In this document: piece by piece, positions 34,701-46,812 of the stretch
How the letters are laid out: every line of letters starts with the position of its first letter
Position numbering within the stretch: position 1 is the stretch's first letter
Assembly (NCBI GenBank): GCA_002914845.1
Contig: JXTC01000197.1
Location: forward strand, 72,356 to 136,355
Direction of reading: 5' to 3'
DNA length: 64,000 nt
From: Trema orientale
Lineage: Eukaryota; Streptophyta; Magnoliopsida; Rosales; Cannabaceae
Position numbers and translations under genes: made by a program
The notes under the pieces: model-generated
What the model was told of the DNA's origin: nothing
What the model saw: the letters and a program-made list of their open reading frames with translations, nothing else
The model's database searches: none

Positions 34701-36739
34701 CTCTTCTATATGCTATGGAAATACGATTCTCATCCAATAGGACATGCGCAGTACAAGTAGTCCAATATCTAAATAACCAATCGATCTTTTTGCTCATTGA
34801 TTATGTTATTCTCCTACTCACCCAGCGAAAGCACCAACATTTTCTAGTTCTAACTTTTAGACATTTTTCAGACTCGGAAAGGGTACGTTGTCATAATCAA
34901 TTTCCAAGACAAAGTTTACCATCTAGAGGTTTGTTTGCGAACAATTTTACCATCACAAATATGGAAGTTTCCAGTAAAGGGTTTTGCTTGCTTGTTATCA
35001 ATCATGAGATAAGTGTACATGAATGGTAGATGTTTTCAGAGCAGTGATTTCACAGATCGAGATCCCAATTGGCAGACAGACTGATTATGGAGCCATAATA
35101 TTTATGACAAAATTGACAAGGGATGGATTTAAATGCCTTCATCTACTGCTACTAATTGACGTCTTGCAATACTTGATCCGACATAAGTGTCAGAACAGAA
35201 TAAGTCAAAATTGTCACGACGCAGAAGTGGTCCAAACTTGTCAATTTTGATTGTTCACAATCCATGTATATAGTTACAGAGAGCCTTTATTATTATCAAA
35301 AAAAAAAAAAGGGAGAGAGCCTATTATATATGTTGGATCCAAGTGGGGATCGATTAAGAAGCAAAAGAGTCCAAAACAATCATGACAGTGCATTTANATA
35401 TGCATAAAAACAAACCTATAGCATGTTTAAAAAAAAAAAAAAGAAATAAATCTATGTAAAGATAAGATGTAAGGACATTATAACTTAAATAATAAAATCT
35501 GACTATGAAAGTACCAAAATTGCATGATTTAAAGAAAGCCCTGAAATGAGTATCGAGCGTGAAGTATTGGAAGACACGGACAAGTCCTTTCTCACATAAG
35601 TTCCAAACGTAGTTGAGAAAATGTTTGGCCTTTTGGCAAGTGAACTATCAAACCAAGGAGTTTTGTAGAAGCAGAGACCTAAAAGAAGAACTGGAACTAA
35701 CAAGAACAAATGCGCGAAATTATCTTTCTCGGCCAAGCATGCTTGTAAGAGCTATATCCTCAAGTGAGCAATGCTTATAGAGATGACGGTTAAGCACATG
35801 ATTCGCCCCAAGCTCACTACTAAAGTCGGCAAGAGCTGCCAGTGAAGCGCCATCTGGTTTTCGGTTCTTAAGGACAGTGAAGTTGGAAGTCCTGAAACTG
35901 GTTATTTACCCTGAAAATGAAGGACATGATCCCTTAAGAGGAAACGATTCCAATGGAAGGATGTAAGGAACTTCCCAAGAAGGGCAGTAATAAACTGCAG
36001 AACATTTGGTCAGCAGCAACAGACCACACCAGTCTTAAAATTTTCATTGAACCTTGTAAAACAAATTCCCAAACTCATTTATGTTTTGAAGCTTACAACG
36101 ATATCAGAAGCTTGATCAACTGTACTACTTTGGTCATTATCAACCTTAATCTTACACAGAACTACTATTATCGTTTACATGGTCTTAATTATTGGGTTAA
36201 AGCATGAGTCCACAAAAATTGTTCAATTTAAGACTTCTTAATTGTGAACTCCGGTAACGGAATACAGGATCCTTTAAGAGAAATCAAATAGAGACGTCTA
36301 CTTCCACGCGAAAAACAAAAATAAAAATTCTGTTGATTTGTATTTGAGGAATGTATTTATCTCTCCATGGAAAGAAGCTTCATATCAACATAACGTTGCT
36401 ACCAATGCCTACGACGGTATTAAACAACTCCTTTATGGTCATAGACAAAGTTTCACAAATAATCAGTTTAATCCAATTGGTTATCGGAGAGCGAAGAAGG
36501 TGGCGATTGCTTTACAGCAAGAAGGCTCTCACATCTATATTGCTTCTACAACTTAGTAATGAAACACTAACAGAGAATACATAGAAAAGATGTATTTCAC
36601 AATAGCACATCCATCAGAACCGGTTCATACATAAAATCAGCTCTCAAATGTTTAGACGTAACACCTACCATAAATTTTTTTTGATGAGATAATGCCTACC
36701 ATCAATCAAGGTACACCACTTCGTAATTTTCAACCAAAC
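34701..36739. other. Downstream flank of the DUF599 gene; coding status unclear
   Basis: Less AT-rich than the repeats to the left. It holds several mid-sized open frames on both strands (34715-35029, 35023-35250, 35953-36207, 36338-36584) with no family resemblance I recognise. The nearest part is probably the 3' UTR of the DUF599 gene. One exon-like segment at 35720-35891 is listed separately. An N is present at 35397. Confidence 0.4.
35720..35891 (-). CDS. Candidate terminal exon of an unidentified gene (uncertain)
   Basis: On the minus strand, AACCAGTTTCAG at 35892-35903 could be a splice acceptor. It is followed by a 57-codon open segment ending in TAA at 35720. The predicted peptide has balanced composition (includes GASLAALADFSSELGANHVL and LEDIALTSMLGRER), which looks like real protein rather than AT-rich noise. 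I do not recognise the family. No upstream exon was found, so it may be a gene fragment. Confidence 0.3.
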
Positions 36740-38122
36740 TTACATTGAATTACCAGCTGATTCCAGGTCGCAGTTTCTCGGATCCTCTTTAACTGAGTGA
36801 CTATGAAGAAGCCGTGTAAAACTAGTGGTTGTGTCCAAGAAATAGAGAACAAATGCCATTATGAAGGAGCAAACAAACATGGGTATAGGCCCAAAGATCC
36901 AGAGGAAGAGAGGGAATGAAAAGTAGAATGCTCGCAATCCAAGGGACCAAAAGAAGCTTCCTCGGTTCAAATTTCTTCCAACATACTCAATAGAATCTTT
37001 CCTATCTTTCCATGTTGGCACAGTTACCAAGAAACTTACATGGGCATAGTATCTTATAGACTGTACATTGCAAAGAAAGGCAACTAGAAAACACAGCAGG
37101 ATGGAGAAGTACTTGATTGAAGAGAGAGTAGGAGATTTATTGCCATATACTATTACCGATGCTTTGTCACCAGAGTTTGATGTACTGCTAACAAATACAC
37201 CAATCAATGAACTGAGAGTGATTGCTGTTGTTGCCAAAAGTGTAGATGCCATGATGTTATTGCGTATTGTTTGAACAGCTAAAACGCCATTCTTCAAGGG
37301 GTCCTGGAAAAATCAAGTGAGGTCAACTCCTGAAGTACTGGATAACACTTTTTTCCGAAGAAATTTGTCTCAAAAAGTTGTGGGAGGATCGAACATACAC
37401 AACTTGAATTCAAGTACAAGCTTCTAGAAAATTATATAGAAGCAGTTAATCACTAAGATGAAAGCTACTAAAATTATGGGAAGTCAGTTACTCATTGCTA
37501 CCATTATAGTAAGCATAAACACAAGTAAAGACGATAAGGGTATCCTCAAATACAAGAAATAAAACTTAAAAACACAATCCAAAGAAACAATGCTAAGCAC
37601 CACAATACAAAGTGTATCTCCAACTACGAGTAATTTAGAAAGCGGAAAGTCCTTGAATTCCTCTGCTATTGAAGCTCAAAGGGAAGATCTTAAACCACCT
37701 TTTTTTGCTTTGATAAGCAACACTCTATGACGAAGAGCATTTCAAACAGCGATCCTGATCACCTTATTGCCACGTAAGACAACCACTTTTCTTTTCAAAC
37801 AATCTACACTTCAAGGCTCTGATTAAGTATTCATTAAGTCATACTTATCCGAAAACATTATTCTGCCATGACGTATTAACTTTGAAATAATAATGACTTA
37901 ATAAAGAGAATTATGGGATTATATTGGACCACATCCGAGTATATTAACCGTATATAGAGAAGATTAAACATATTGAGAGAGAGAGAGAGAGAGAGAGTTG
38001 TGTTAACTATCCGAGTATATTAACCATATATAGAGAAGACTAAACATATTGAGAAGATTATACTAGAATATTGGACCACATCGCAGTAGATTCACTGTAT
38101 GTAGAGAAGATAAAACAAATTA

Positions 38123-38164
<42 letters not shown>

Positions 38165-39749
38165 TACTCTGAAATATTAGCGTTCAACCTCTGCAGGAGA
38201 TACAAAAGTTAAGGATCACAACCATTCTTACAACAAGCCATCTCAATTTCGTAAGTACTATCGTCATGGTAAAACACCAAATTTCCTGCATGCTAATCTT
38301 TGGCACAGAGGCAAGGCTTCTAACTGCTCCTTCTAACTCATTAATACTCACTTTACGTTTTCCTGATTGTATATCATAGGCCTTATTCTGACTCTAAGCT
38401 CTGGTACAGAAAGATGTAGACTAGGAACACCTAATATTTCTCCCCTTTCTTTATTGTCCTCCTCTGCATTATTGCTTCCGCTCCCTCCCTCCCTCCTGGA
38501 CTTCTGTGTCTTTCTTCCTTTCCCAACAATTCCTTAGTACCACACCAACAACAAATCATAGTACCACACCAACAACAAATCATAACTCAAATATCAAGTA
38601 TGGGACAGCTTCCCAACACTCTACCATCTCTGGTCCTAATCTCTAGGTAAGAAACTGACATATCAATCATAACAATGGCATATACCAAGAGAAACTCTTC
38701 CATCCTAACACAAGCAACGCAAATCAAGAAATATTTGTGTCCTCTTCATCAAATTCCACCACAACCTAAATAATCTGTCAACTTTGACCTAATTAAATGC
38801 CAATGAAATACCACAGTTCCACTACTTGAAGTCATCTATACATCCTCAAGAAGTGGACAGAAATACCAGATCATATCCAGCTGCTCAATTATGACTCAGC
38901 AAATAAATGGTGTAAGAATAAAACACCATAATCCAACCCTATCAAGAAGTTTTAAATCCAGAAGCCAAGCAAGTGTAAGGTGATGGTAACGGCTCTGAAC
39001 AGAAGCTCGCTATAGCCTATAAAGAAATTCTTATTCAGATACTCACATAAAAAAGGTAACAATATATTGATATTGTTTCGAATTAATTAACACAAAATTA
39101 TGAATATGAGCCTTATTATCTATATATAGCATCCGGGCATTAGATACTTGTTCAAGGCTTGGTTCATACACTATGCTTTTGTACCCGATAATCTCTCTCC
39201 ATAGGAGAAAGCATTCCAGCAGTTACATTTCGAGTTGGAACCGTAGCAATCATCGAGGGCATTTGGTGTTCGAGTTATCTCGTATTATCTTTCTTCTTAA
39301 AATCAAAGGGGGTGAAAAAAAAAAAAAAAAAGGTTAACCACTGACACAGAGAAATCAGAACAAAGGCCAGTTGAGGGAAACTGAGATATGTCAAGACTAC
39401 TATAGCATCAAAAGCGTTAGCTCTTAAATATTGATGGAATTTTTTGGCGAGTAAAACGTAGAAGAAAAGTACCTGGGGCGTAAGTAGTACCCTATTACTA
39501 ACTCCCATCAGTAGGGGTATAATTCTACAAAAGCTACACCAAGGATCATCCTTAAGAACAAGAACCTCACTGCCAAACTTATGATATTAGCAAATTGCTA
39601 GAGTTCCCGCCTCCATAGATTAAAAGCTAATAAATACATAAATAGACCTATCATATAACTAAGAGGCACACCCGTATACTTTAAAACCGTCAACAAGTTT
39701 TGTCCAGAGAAGACACTATCTCCCTGAAACTATCACGACTATGAAGATA

Positions 39750-39792
<43 letters not shown>

Positions 39793-40116
39793 GTGATAAA
39801 TAAACAATGCCTGCTGCATCTGAACTTAGAAAAGTTGCAGTGGATTCTGTTCATTAATACCTTAATTGGGTTAAATCATGAAAAAATACTCAGCTAAACA
39901 ATTCATCAAACATGTAGAGAGCACTCCGAAGAGATAGAGAGAGGAAGTACTAACAGTCATCATGGAAAAGACCCATTGGTGGCGAGATTCGGCATTGAGA
40001 CCGATAACGGTTTTTCTTGGATGGCGTCGTATTGTGACGAGTAACCACACGTGGTAAGTTCCCAACAAAAAGAGACCAAATGGAACAAGAACAAAGTCCA
40101 AGCACCCTTCTTTCAT
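36740..40116 (-). CDS. DUF599 family membrane protein, two coding exons
   Basis: Exon 1 is 40116-39955 (54 codons, ATG at 40114-40116), with donor GTTAGT. Exon 2 is 37303-36740 (187 codons plus TAA), with acceptor TTTTTCCAG. The junction is phase 0 and gives a 241-residue protein, the usual size for plant DUF599 proteins. Exon 1 carries the first membrane segment (FVLVPFGLFLLGTYHVWLL) and the family signature NAESRHQWVFSMM. Exon 2 begins DPLKNGVLAVQTIRNNIMAS, followed by three more hydrophobic segments (about residues 75-95, 115-140 and 185-220) and a short hydrophilic tail. The family is predicted to be integral membrane; its biochemical role is unknown. The 2.65 kb intron holds microsatellites and no recognised gene. 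A second possible first exon lies 1.2 kb upstream. Confidence 0.85.
37977..38164. repeat. GA/GT microsatellites and a local duplication in the DUF599 intron
   Basis: (GA)n at 37977-37997 and 38140-38163, with (TG)n at about 38125-38139. Around them the block CCGAGTATATTAACC(G/A)TATATAGAGAAGA is repeated (37936, 38009), and a weaker third version lies near 38080. Confidence 0.85.
39748..39792. repeat. (TAA)n microsatellite in the DUF599 intron
   Basis: About 15 uninterrupted AAT/TAA units. A shorter copy of the same motif (41262-41284) lies just after the donor of the upstream first exon. Confidence 0.9.
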
Positions 40117-41297
40117 TTTCTCTGCTCACTGTTCTGTGGCTAAGACACTCTCGTTAAACACTTCTCTAGACACGAGGCCTTTCTAGGAGTAAAGGTAATG
40201 GGAGAAACGACATTGGGTATCAACCATTCAAACCAACCCCCCAAAAAAAAAAAAAAAAGTACTTGATAAAGATTAAAAACAAAATAGAGAAACTAAAAGT
40301 CATATATTCCCACTAAAACTGGTACGTATGCCAACTGTTACAATAGATTAATTGGATTATAGAAAGCTACAAGGAATAATGCAACGACACGTTAAGTGGT
40401 GTAGAACACATTGGAAAGCAGTGGGCTAAGGCCTGCTAATAAACTCCAAATTAGGCCTTCATGAATCAGCCCTCCAGGTTTGGAGTCCAGTCTTACTCCG
40501 CCTTCTTAAACAATTTTTTTTTTTTTTTTTTTTTTGAGAGGCCTTCTCAAACAATTACGAAGTCTAATATTTGAATTCACTTTTAGATGATCTCAGAATT
40601 ATAAATCCATCAACTTGACACTGAAAACGGTACTGTGGTTTTAACAGGAATGCTAGAACCATTATACTTAATAATGCGTAAATCCTACTAAACTATCTCA
40701 GATTTCTTTTTTTTAGGAAAAACTATCTCATATTTTAATAATATAAAAAAAAAAAAAAAAAGTAAAGTAGAATTCATACATGAATAATGAAACAAAAGAG
40801 TGAAAAAAGAAAATGGTCTCCCACCCCTTACTACTGTGGAGTGGCACAGGCCATCCTCTCACTTTCCCTCCTCTCAGAAATCTCTTCTACCAAATAAAAG
40901 CCTTAAAATATCGAGTATCTAACTGAACAAGTCTCCCACCTTAAGGGTAATCATCAGTTTTAAACCCAAAGTAAAAAGCCTACGATTTAACTAAGAGGCT
41001 CAACACTATACTTGAATCTGTAAACGATCAAGTTCTTAAGGAGTAGTAAGGAATTTTATGCATTGCATATAATTGATTCTGCACTTGGAATTGGGTGAAT
41101 GTTCTTTTTTTAAAGATCACATCGAGAAATTATGGAAAGTTTCAAGCCAAAGAGTTCTTCAAGTATACATAGAAAAAAAGGGCTATATATTAATAGACTG
41201 AGCAGAACTACACCAACCTCCTCTAGTGTTAAGTACCATCATCGAAAAGGTGTTAAAAACTAATAATAATAATAATAATAATAAATAAGGGACTAAC

Positions 41298-41525
41298 CGA
41301 CATCATGGACAAGATCCATTCGTCACGACACTCGGCATTGAGAGCGATCACAGTTCTTCCGGGATTCCGGCGTATGGTGTTGAGCAACCAAGCATGGTAT
41401 GAAACCAACACAAAGAGACCCAGTGGAACAAGAACAAAGTCCACGTTTTCTTCATCAAAGAAATATGTAGTGTTCTCAACTACTTGTTCTGCGATGTAAG
41501 CGAAGTCGATGGAAGTGGTGGACAT
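41298..41525 (-). CDS. Alternative or duplicated first exon of the DUF599 gene
   Basis: 76 codons from ATG 41523-41525 (another in-frame ATG at 41583-41585) to a donor GTTAGTCC that matches the donor of exon 1 at 39955. It encodes a longer N-terminus (MSTTSIDFAYIAEQVVENTT) followed by a diverged copy of the same module (FVLVPLGLFVLVSYHAWLL and NAECRDEWILSMM). The phase is also 0, so splicing to the exon at 37303 would give a 263-residue protein. No second copy of the long exon was found between 40117 and 41297. It is therefore either an alternative promoter and exon or the remnant of a partial tandem duplication. Confidence 0.7.
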
Positions 41526-41585
41526 TGCTGTATCAATATTTATTATCTCTATAGAAATGGTAGACTGGGGAGTAAACCATTTCAA

Positions 41586-43302
41586 AGACCTAAAAAGGAG
41601 ACTTTCCTTAATTATTGGTTCTGGATCTTCTAGTTAAAATACTTGCTTTTTTTTTTTTTTTCTCCCTTCCTTTTCTCAATAAAGTGCTCATTCTCATTGA
41701 GACTGACTATTTTTATTTGTTATTATATATTATATCGAAATTGACATATTTGTGATAGATCTAGATATATAGTCTTGTATTCCCAACCCGCGCGGCCGTT
41801 GACTTGGCAAGTGTTATCAACATCAGCCACTAAATATTGATTTTTTCTTTCTCCTAGCCAAAGAATTTTTTTTTTTTCTTTTATGAATATAAAATGCTCA
41901 TTGACATTGATGATTTGTTCCTATATATCCTGATGACCTGTACACTTGGCAACTGTTACTTTGTTTAATTAACTAATATCAACTTGGAGATGCTAACTTG
42001 GAAGTATCCAAGTAAGTTGACACTAAACTAGTAAATATTCTCCCCTTCAGAAACTAAAAAAATATATTGATTAATTAAAGAAAGAATTACTAAAATTTTG
42101 CAAGTGTTACTAACATCAGCTACAATTTTTTTTTTTTTCCCATTTTCATTTAAGCAAAATAATTTCTCTCTTATAATAATGTACAAGTACGGCTCATTAA
42201 CATTGATGTTTCATTATTGATGATCATAATAAATTTGTTGCCATATTTCCAACCTATATATGACTTGGCAAGTCTCATGACCAACATCGTTTAGTGCTAA
42301 ATTGATTTCATTTTTCTTCTCTCCAAGTAAAAAATAAAATAAAATAAGTAAATAAATTTGATGAATACTATACATATATTTTAAGGATAATGCAAAAAAT
42401 TATCCTAAAATATGACATTTTCTGTAATTTTGACCATGTTTCTGGTTTGTAATTTTGACCATGTTTCTGGTTTGTGTAAAACTATATCTTCACATTTCAA
42501 ATTTCTGCAAATTCGTACTTTCTGTGTACAAATTGGGTGATTTATGCTAACTATTTATGAGTTATTTTTTATAAATTATTTGTGTTAGTTAGCAAAAATA
42601 AATATCCTCAATTCAGATTTTATGTTTAGTGAGAAATTTGTTGATGAATTTATAAGCAAAAAGTACAAATTTACAGATATTTGAAATATGAAGATATAAT
42701 TTTGTACATGCTAAAAAATATAATTAAATTTACGAAAAAACTATACTTCACGCCACCTTTTGCAAATAACACCTATATTTTTTAAATCCAAGTGCTCACT
42801 GATATTTCTCAGGGGCGAAAAAAATTCAAGAATTTTTACTGACATTCATGATTGACGATTTAGGCCTGCATTTCGAACCTGACCTGTAAACTTGTGTAGT
42901 TTCACTAACAAAGGCCAATACGAAAATGATTTTTTTATCTTATCGAAAATGATTCTTTTTATCTTATCTTTTGGCCCAAAAAGAAAGGATCTTTAATTTT
43001 TTAAATACAAGTCTTTATTGAAGTCCATGATTGTTCATCATTTAAAGGGGTTTTAATTACTAAATGTTATCAAAAGCATTTATTTTTTTTTTATAATAAA
43101 AAGGAACGATGAGATCTTGGTGGCGGATCATTTTCCAGAGCCACCCCCGTTCGGTTGGACTCCCAAGGACGATGTGGGAGCTCGAACTCATGACCTCACC
43201 CTCCCTAGATGAGAGAAGCATTTATAACTTTTATTCGTACCATCAATTATATAAGCTAGACCTTAATGTAACGCCCATAATTTACTGGTCCTCACAATAA
43301 AT
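41586..43302. other. Intergenic DNA upstream of the DUF599 exons
   Basis: Probable promoter region of the alternative first exon in its first few hundred bases, then AT-rich DNA. A 27-bp word (TGTAATTTTGACCATGTTTC) is directly repeated at 42423 and 42450. No gene seen. Confidence 0.45.
43095..43220 (-). repeat. Probable tRNA-derived SINE remnant
   Basis: The minus strand reads GAGGTCATGAGTTCGAGCTCC (B-box-like; plus strand 43177-43189), preceded by an A-box-like ATCTAGGGAGGG. It is followed by a GC-rich body and a T/A-rich tail at 43082-43100. The layout fits a plant SINE, but no family could be named. Confidence 0.5.
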
Positions 43303-43316
43303 AATTGAAAAATAAT

Positions 43317-43930
43317 GGGAAATTTGATTTTTCTTTTTATGGTAAAGTTTTTAAAAAAAAAAAATTGAAAAGTTCTGTATTTTTAAAATTTTTTTTGAAA
43401 AATCCCAGAACTATTTAGAAACATATCATTTTTAAAACTATTTATAAAGATATCACTTTTCACTGATTAATAAAGTACTTGAGGTGATGAGTCATATTAT
43501 TTGAAGTAATTGGACTAGTTACCTCAAGTAACTCTTGATTACTCTAAGTAACTTGATTGGTTACTTTGAGTATCTTTAAAAAGTACCAATTTTTAGAAAA
43601 TAGTATTCTTCTAAATATTATTAAAGAGGATGTATTTTTCTAAATAAATCTGGTATATCTCAAAAGTTCGAGAAAATTTGATTTTTTATGGAATTTTTCC
43701 GATTTTGAAATTTTTTGAAAAAGCTCAGATTTTAATTAGAAACATATCACTTTTAAAAATATTTAGAAAAATAATATTTATTATTAATTGGTGAGATACT
43801 TGAAGTAGGTGACTTGATTGGTTATCTTAAATAACAAGATTAGTTACCCTAAGTAACACAACTGATTACCTCAAGTACTATTGAAAAATATCAATTTTCA
43901 AGACAAAATTAGTATTTTTCTAAATATACT
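43317..43930. repeat. AT-rich dispersed repeat family, copy 1
   Basis: Starts GGGAAATTTGATTTTTC and contains reiterated TATTTTTCTAAATA / TATTTAGAAAAAT words around a core of AGTAACTTGATTGGTTACT-type motifs. The same architecture recurs at 56960-57362, 57445-57835 and 59935-60345. Confidence 0.65.
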
Positions 43931-44178
43931 CCTGCATGGCTGCTTTATTGTAAATTGTTGTCTACATAATTCTCACCAAAACATACAGTATATAATTTGT
44001 TTTCTTCTATGTGTTTTTCTGCTGAATAATCTAATTTGATGTCTAATTATTATTTAGAACAAAAAAGACTACTAATTGCTATTCTATTTATGTTTCAAGG
44101 ACAAATAATTAAAAGTAATAAGCCTAAAGCGAATTGTGTCAAAAGAATTTAGAGATCTTTTATACCGAGTAACGCTCA

Positions 44179-44330
44179 GGCAAATGGTACTCAACACCAC
44201 ATGATGTGTCAGCCTGTTACTAGCATATTAGAATTACACTTCAGATGGGACCCATGTAGAATCCAGTTTATTAATTAAATCAGTAACAGAATTACACCTC
44301 ATTGTGGTGTGGGCACCACTAGTGCCTTAT
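44179..44330. repeat. MITE-like palindromic element
   Basis: Imperfect inverted ends: AGGCAAATGGTACTCAACACCAC on the left, and AGGCACTAGTGGTGCCCACACCAC as the reverse complement of the right end. Inner pairing continues (ATGATGTGT / ATGAGGTGT). No target duplication was identified. Confidence 0.45.
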
Positions 44331-44558
44331 AGAATTGCTTTTTTATACATCTAACTATAGCTCTTTCTCGGTGTGGAAAATATTGATGGGTGACTCTATT
44401 GCCACCCATTTTTTTTTTCCCACCCCTATTTTAATTAATTATTTATTTACAAAATATCCTCTTATGAATTGACATGAATATCCCCATATAGTATTAAACA
44501 ATTAAAACTTTTATCTCTTAGCACACCTTCCAATTACGTACAGTAATCATATTTCTTT

Positions 44559-45074
44559 GGATAAATGAATTTATTGGTCTCTGAATTATGAGAAAAGTTT
44601 TATTTTAGTTCTTAAATTTTAAATTGCATCATTTTGGTCCTTAAACTATTAAAAAATTTATTTTAGTTATTTTTATTATATATTTTATTTTATTTTTTAC
44701 ATATTGAGCATATGAGATATCTATGATATTCTGTTGTACTTATTTCATATCCAGAAGCATAGTCTAACACTATAAAGAGACCATAACATGAATTGAAGCA
44801 ATTTAAAAATAACTGGTTGAATAAAAATTAGTTACTTATTAAACAATAATGCAATGTAGTATTACCTAAAATACGATATTTTATTGAAATCAGTAATACA
44901 GAATGAGAAATGCAACTCATGGATTCATTCTGATAAGAATCAAACAAAATATATAGCGAAAAAGACTAAAATGAAACATTTTTAACCGTTTAAGGACCAA
45001 TACGGCGTAATTCAAAGTTTAAGGACTAAAGTGAGACTTTCTTCTTAGTTTAGGGACTAATAGATCATTTATCC
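44559..45074. mobile_element. Mutator-like MITE with about 90-bp terminal inverted repeats
   Basis: 516 bp, bounded by a perfect 9-bp duplication TATTTCTTT (44550-44558 and 45075-45083). Ends read GGATAAATGA...TTATTGGTC and, reverse-complemented, GGATAAATGATCTATTAGTC. Both continue through TTTTAGT(T/C)CTTAAA...TTGGTCCTTAAAC. The interior is AT-rich and non-coding. The right terminus plus duplication is itself repeated once more at about 45090-45119. Confidence 0.85.
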
Positions 45075-45469
45075 TATTTCTTTTTTAGGGATAATAGATC
45101 ATTTATCCTATTTCTTTTAGTACTAACTTGGCTCTGTTTATTTTTGTTGCTTTGGACACGAAATCTAGTTCCCTGGTTTTTGTGCTTTGGATTTCCTTTA
45201 TTTTCTCACTGGTTTAGACTTTGTGGTTGCCCCATAATCAGACAATTTTTTTAGGGAAAAACTTCTTTTTTTTTTTCTTTTTTTTTTTATAAATCAACCA
45301 TTGTTTCATCTCTTTGGGCTTTGGTGAGAGGTAATTTCATTAGATTCAGATTCGTTTGATATTTCTCATGAGGTCTTAGTATACTTCATAATCTCAATCT
45401 GGATCTTAGCCCATCTATGGCTGCGGTTATTATTCATCATTTTTTTTAACTCCCGTATCATTTTATAGA

Positions 45470-45936
45470 TGAAAATTTATACAGATTGTGTTGCGATTGG
45501 TGCCTCTGGCTGTTCAACTTGTGAGGATGTTCTTTGTACATATTGAAGCATAGTTAAGGCTCGCTACTCTTGTAGTTTGCAGCAAGGTTTTGCTTTCGAA
45601 GCTAAAATTTGGGGTGTGATTCATTGTATTAACTTTTATTGTGAAGGGAATTGGCGGAATATTTGGCTCGAGAGCAACTTCTCTTTGTTTTTGTGATTCA
45701 ACTAGCTAGAACGAAGCATATGAATATCCTTGAAGATTAAGTGGTTCTTTTCATACAGAATGAGTAAGATGAAAATGTGTTTTTCACACAACGGAAAGGG
45801 TAATCAAGTAGCCGGCTGCCTAGCTAATCATATTTTACGCACCAATGGTAGTACCTTTTGGTCTTGTTGTCGAAACTTTTGTATTAATTTTGTTAGTAGG
45901 GATATGTCGACCCCTTGTTCTTTTTATCACTTCTAG
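45470..45936 (+). pseudogene. Decayed RNase H-like domain (RVT_3 type) from a plant LINE or related sequence
   Basis: In one frame the segment reads IYTDCVAIGAS near the start, then FEAKIWGVIHCINF and WRNIWLESNF, the pattern of plant RNase H-like domains (D-x-A..., E-x-x-A/G-x, LESD). Two stops interrupt it. From about 45730 the open frame continues with a GKGNQVAGCLANH block (compare EGNxxADxLA) and ends FVSRDMSTPCSFYHF. Catalytic Asp residues are partly lost. No reverse transcriptase is left nearby, so it is a 3' remnant. Confidence 0.6.
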
Positions 45937-46783
45937 GCGTATTTTTCTTTTTTTCCCATTTCTAATTTTTTTTCCCCTATTAGGTTTTTCTCTACTAAGA
46001 TTTTACAAAGGGAATGTCTCGACATTTACCTTGTAGTCTTGTAGAGGCCCATCTTATGGGTTTGTTCTCTTTATGTTGATTTCTCATACTAGTTTTCTTT
46101 TGTTCTTTCTTAATTTCCTTTAGTAATATGCAACGAGTGGCTTCACACCAACATGCATGGCTAGACAGTTGAAACCACTGATGGGGATCAAATTGTATAT
46201 TTTTAATTATTTGGCTAACTGACCTATATTAAAGAATGCTTGATATCAAGCCTTTTAATAAGGTCAGTTGCTACTTAATACATAAATTAACAATTAGTAC
46301 CGCTTGATATCTCAGACTATAGAAGATTAAACATTTTATAACTTGATAATTAGAACCACTTGATATCTTAGACTTTCACTTTATATTCGCTAAATTTTAT
46401 TTACAATGATCCATATGGACTTTTGTCTTTTTGAAAGATGATGGACTCGAATGTCAACAATTTAGAACAATTTTTCCCTTCCGAAAAAAAAAAGAAAATT
46501 ATTTAGAACAATTTTACCATTGATTTTGTATTTTTAAAAAAATAAAAATAAAAAATAAAAATATGTCCAATTTTACAATCAATTTAACTTTTTTTTTTTT
46601 TTTTTTTTCGTTCGTTGCTATTATACCCTTTAGAAAAGGAGAGTTTCATCTCAATTCTTCCAGAAATTACAAGACCTTCCCTGGTATGACTCTTCTGATA
46701 TAAAACAATTCTTCATTTCAGCTTCTTACATAGCGAACTCCCGATTTCCCCCTTCTAAATCAGAACCCAGTAATTTCAAAATC
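45937..46783. other. Intergenic DNA and promoter region of the Hikeshi-like gene
   Basis: Contains a poly-T stretch (46591-46608) and A-rich tracts. No gene seen. The proximal promoter of the downstream gene should lie within the last few hundred bases. Confidence 0.4.
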
Positions 46784-46800
46784 TCCAAAACCCTAAAACC
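46784..46800 (+). promoter_or_regulatory. Telo-box-like motif in the leader of the Hikeshi-like gene
   Basis: AAAACCCTAAAACCCC lies 12-28 bases before the ATG. AAACCCTA motifs are frequent near the start of plant housekeeping genes. Confidence 0.5.
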
Positions 46801-46812
46801 CCTCTTTTCAAC

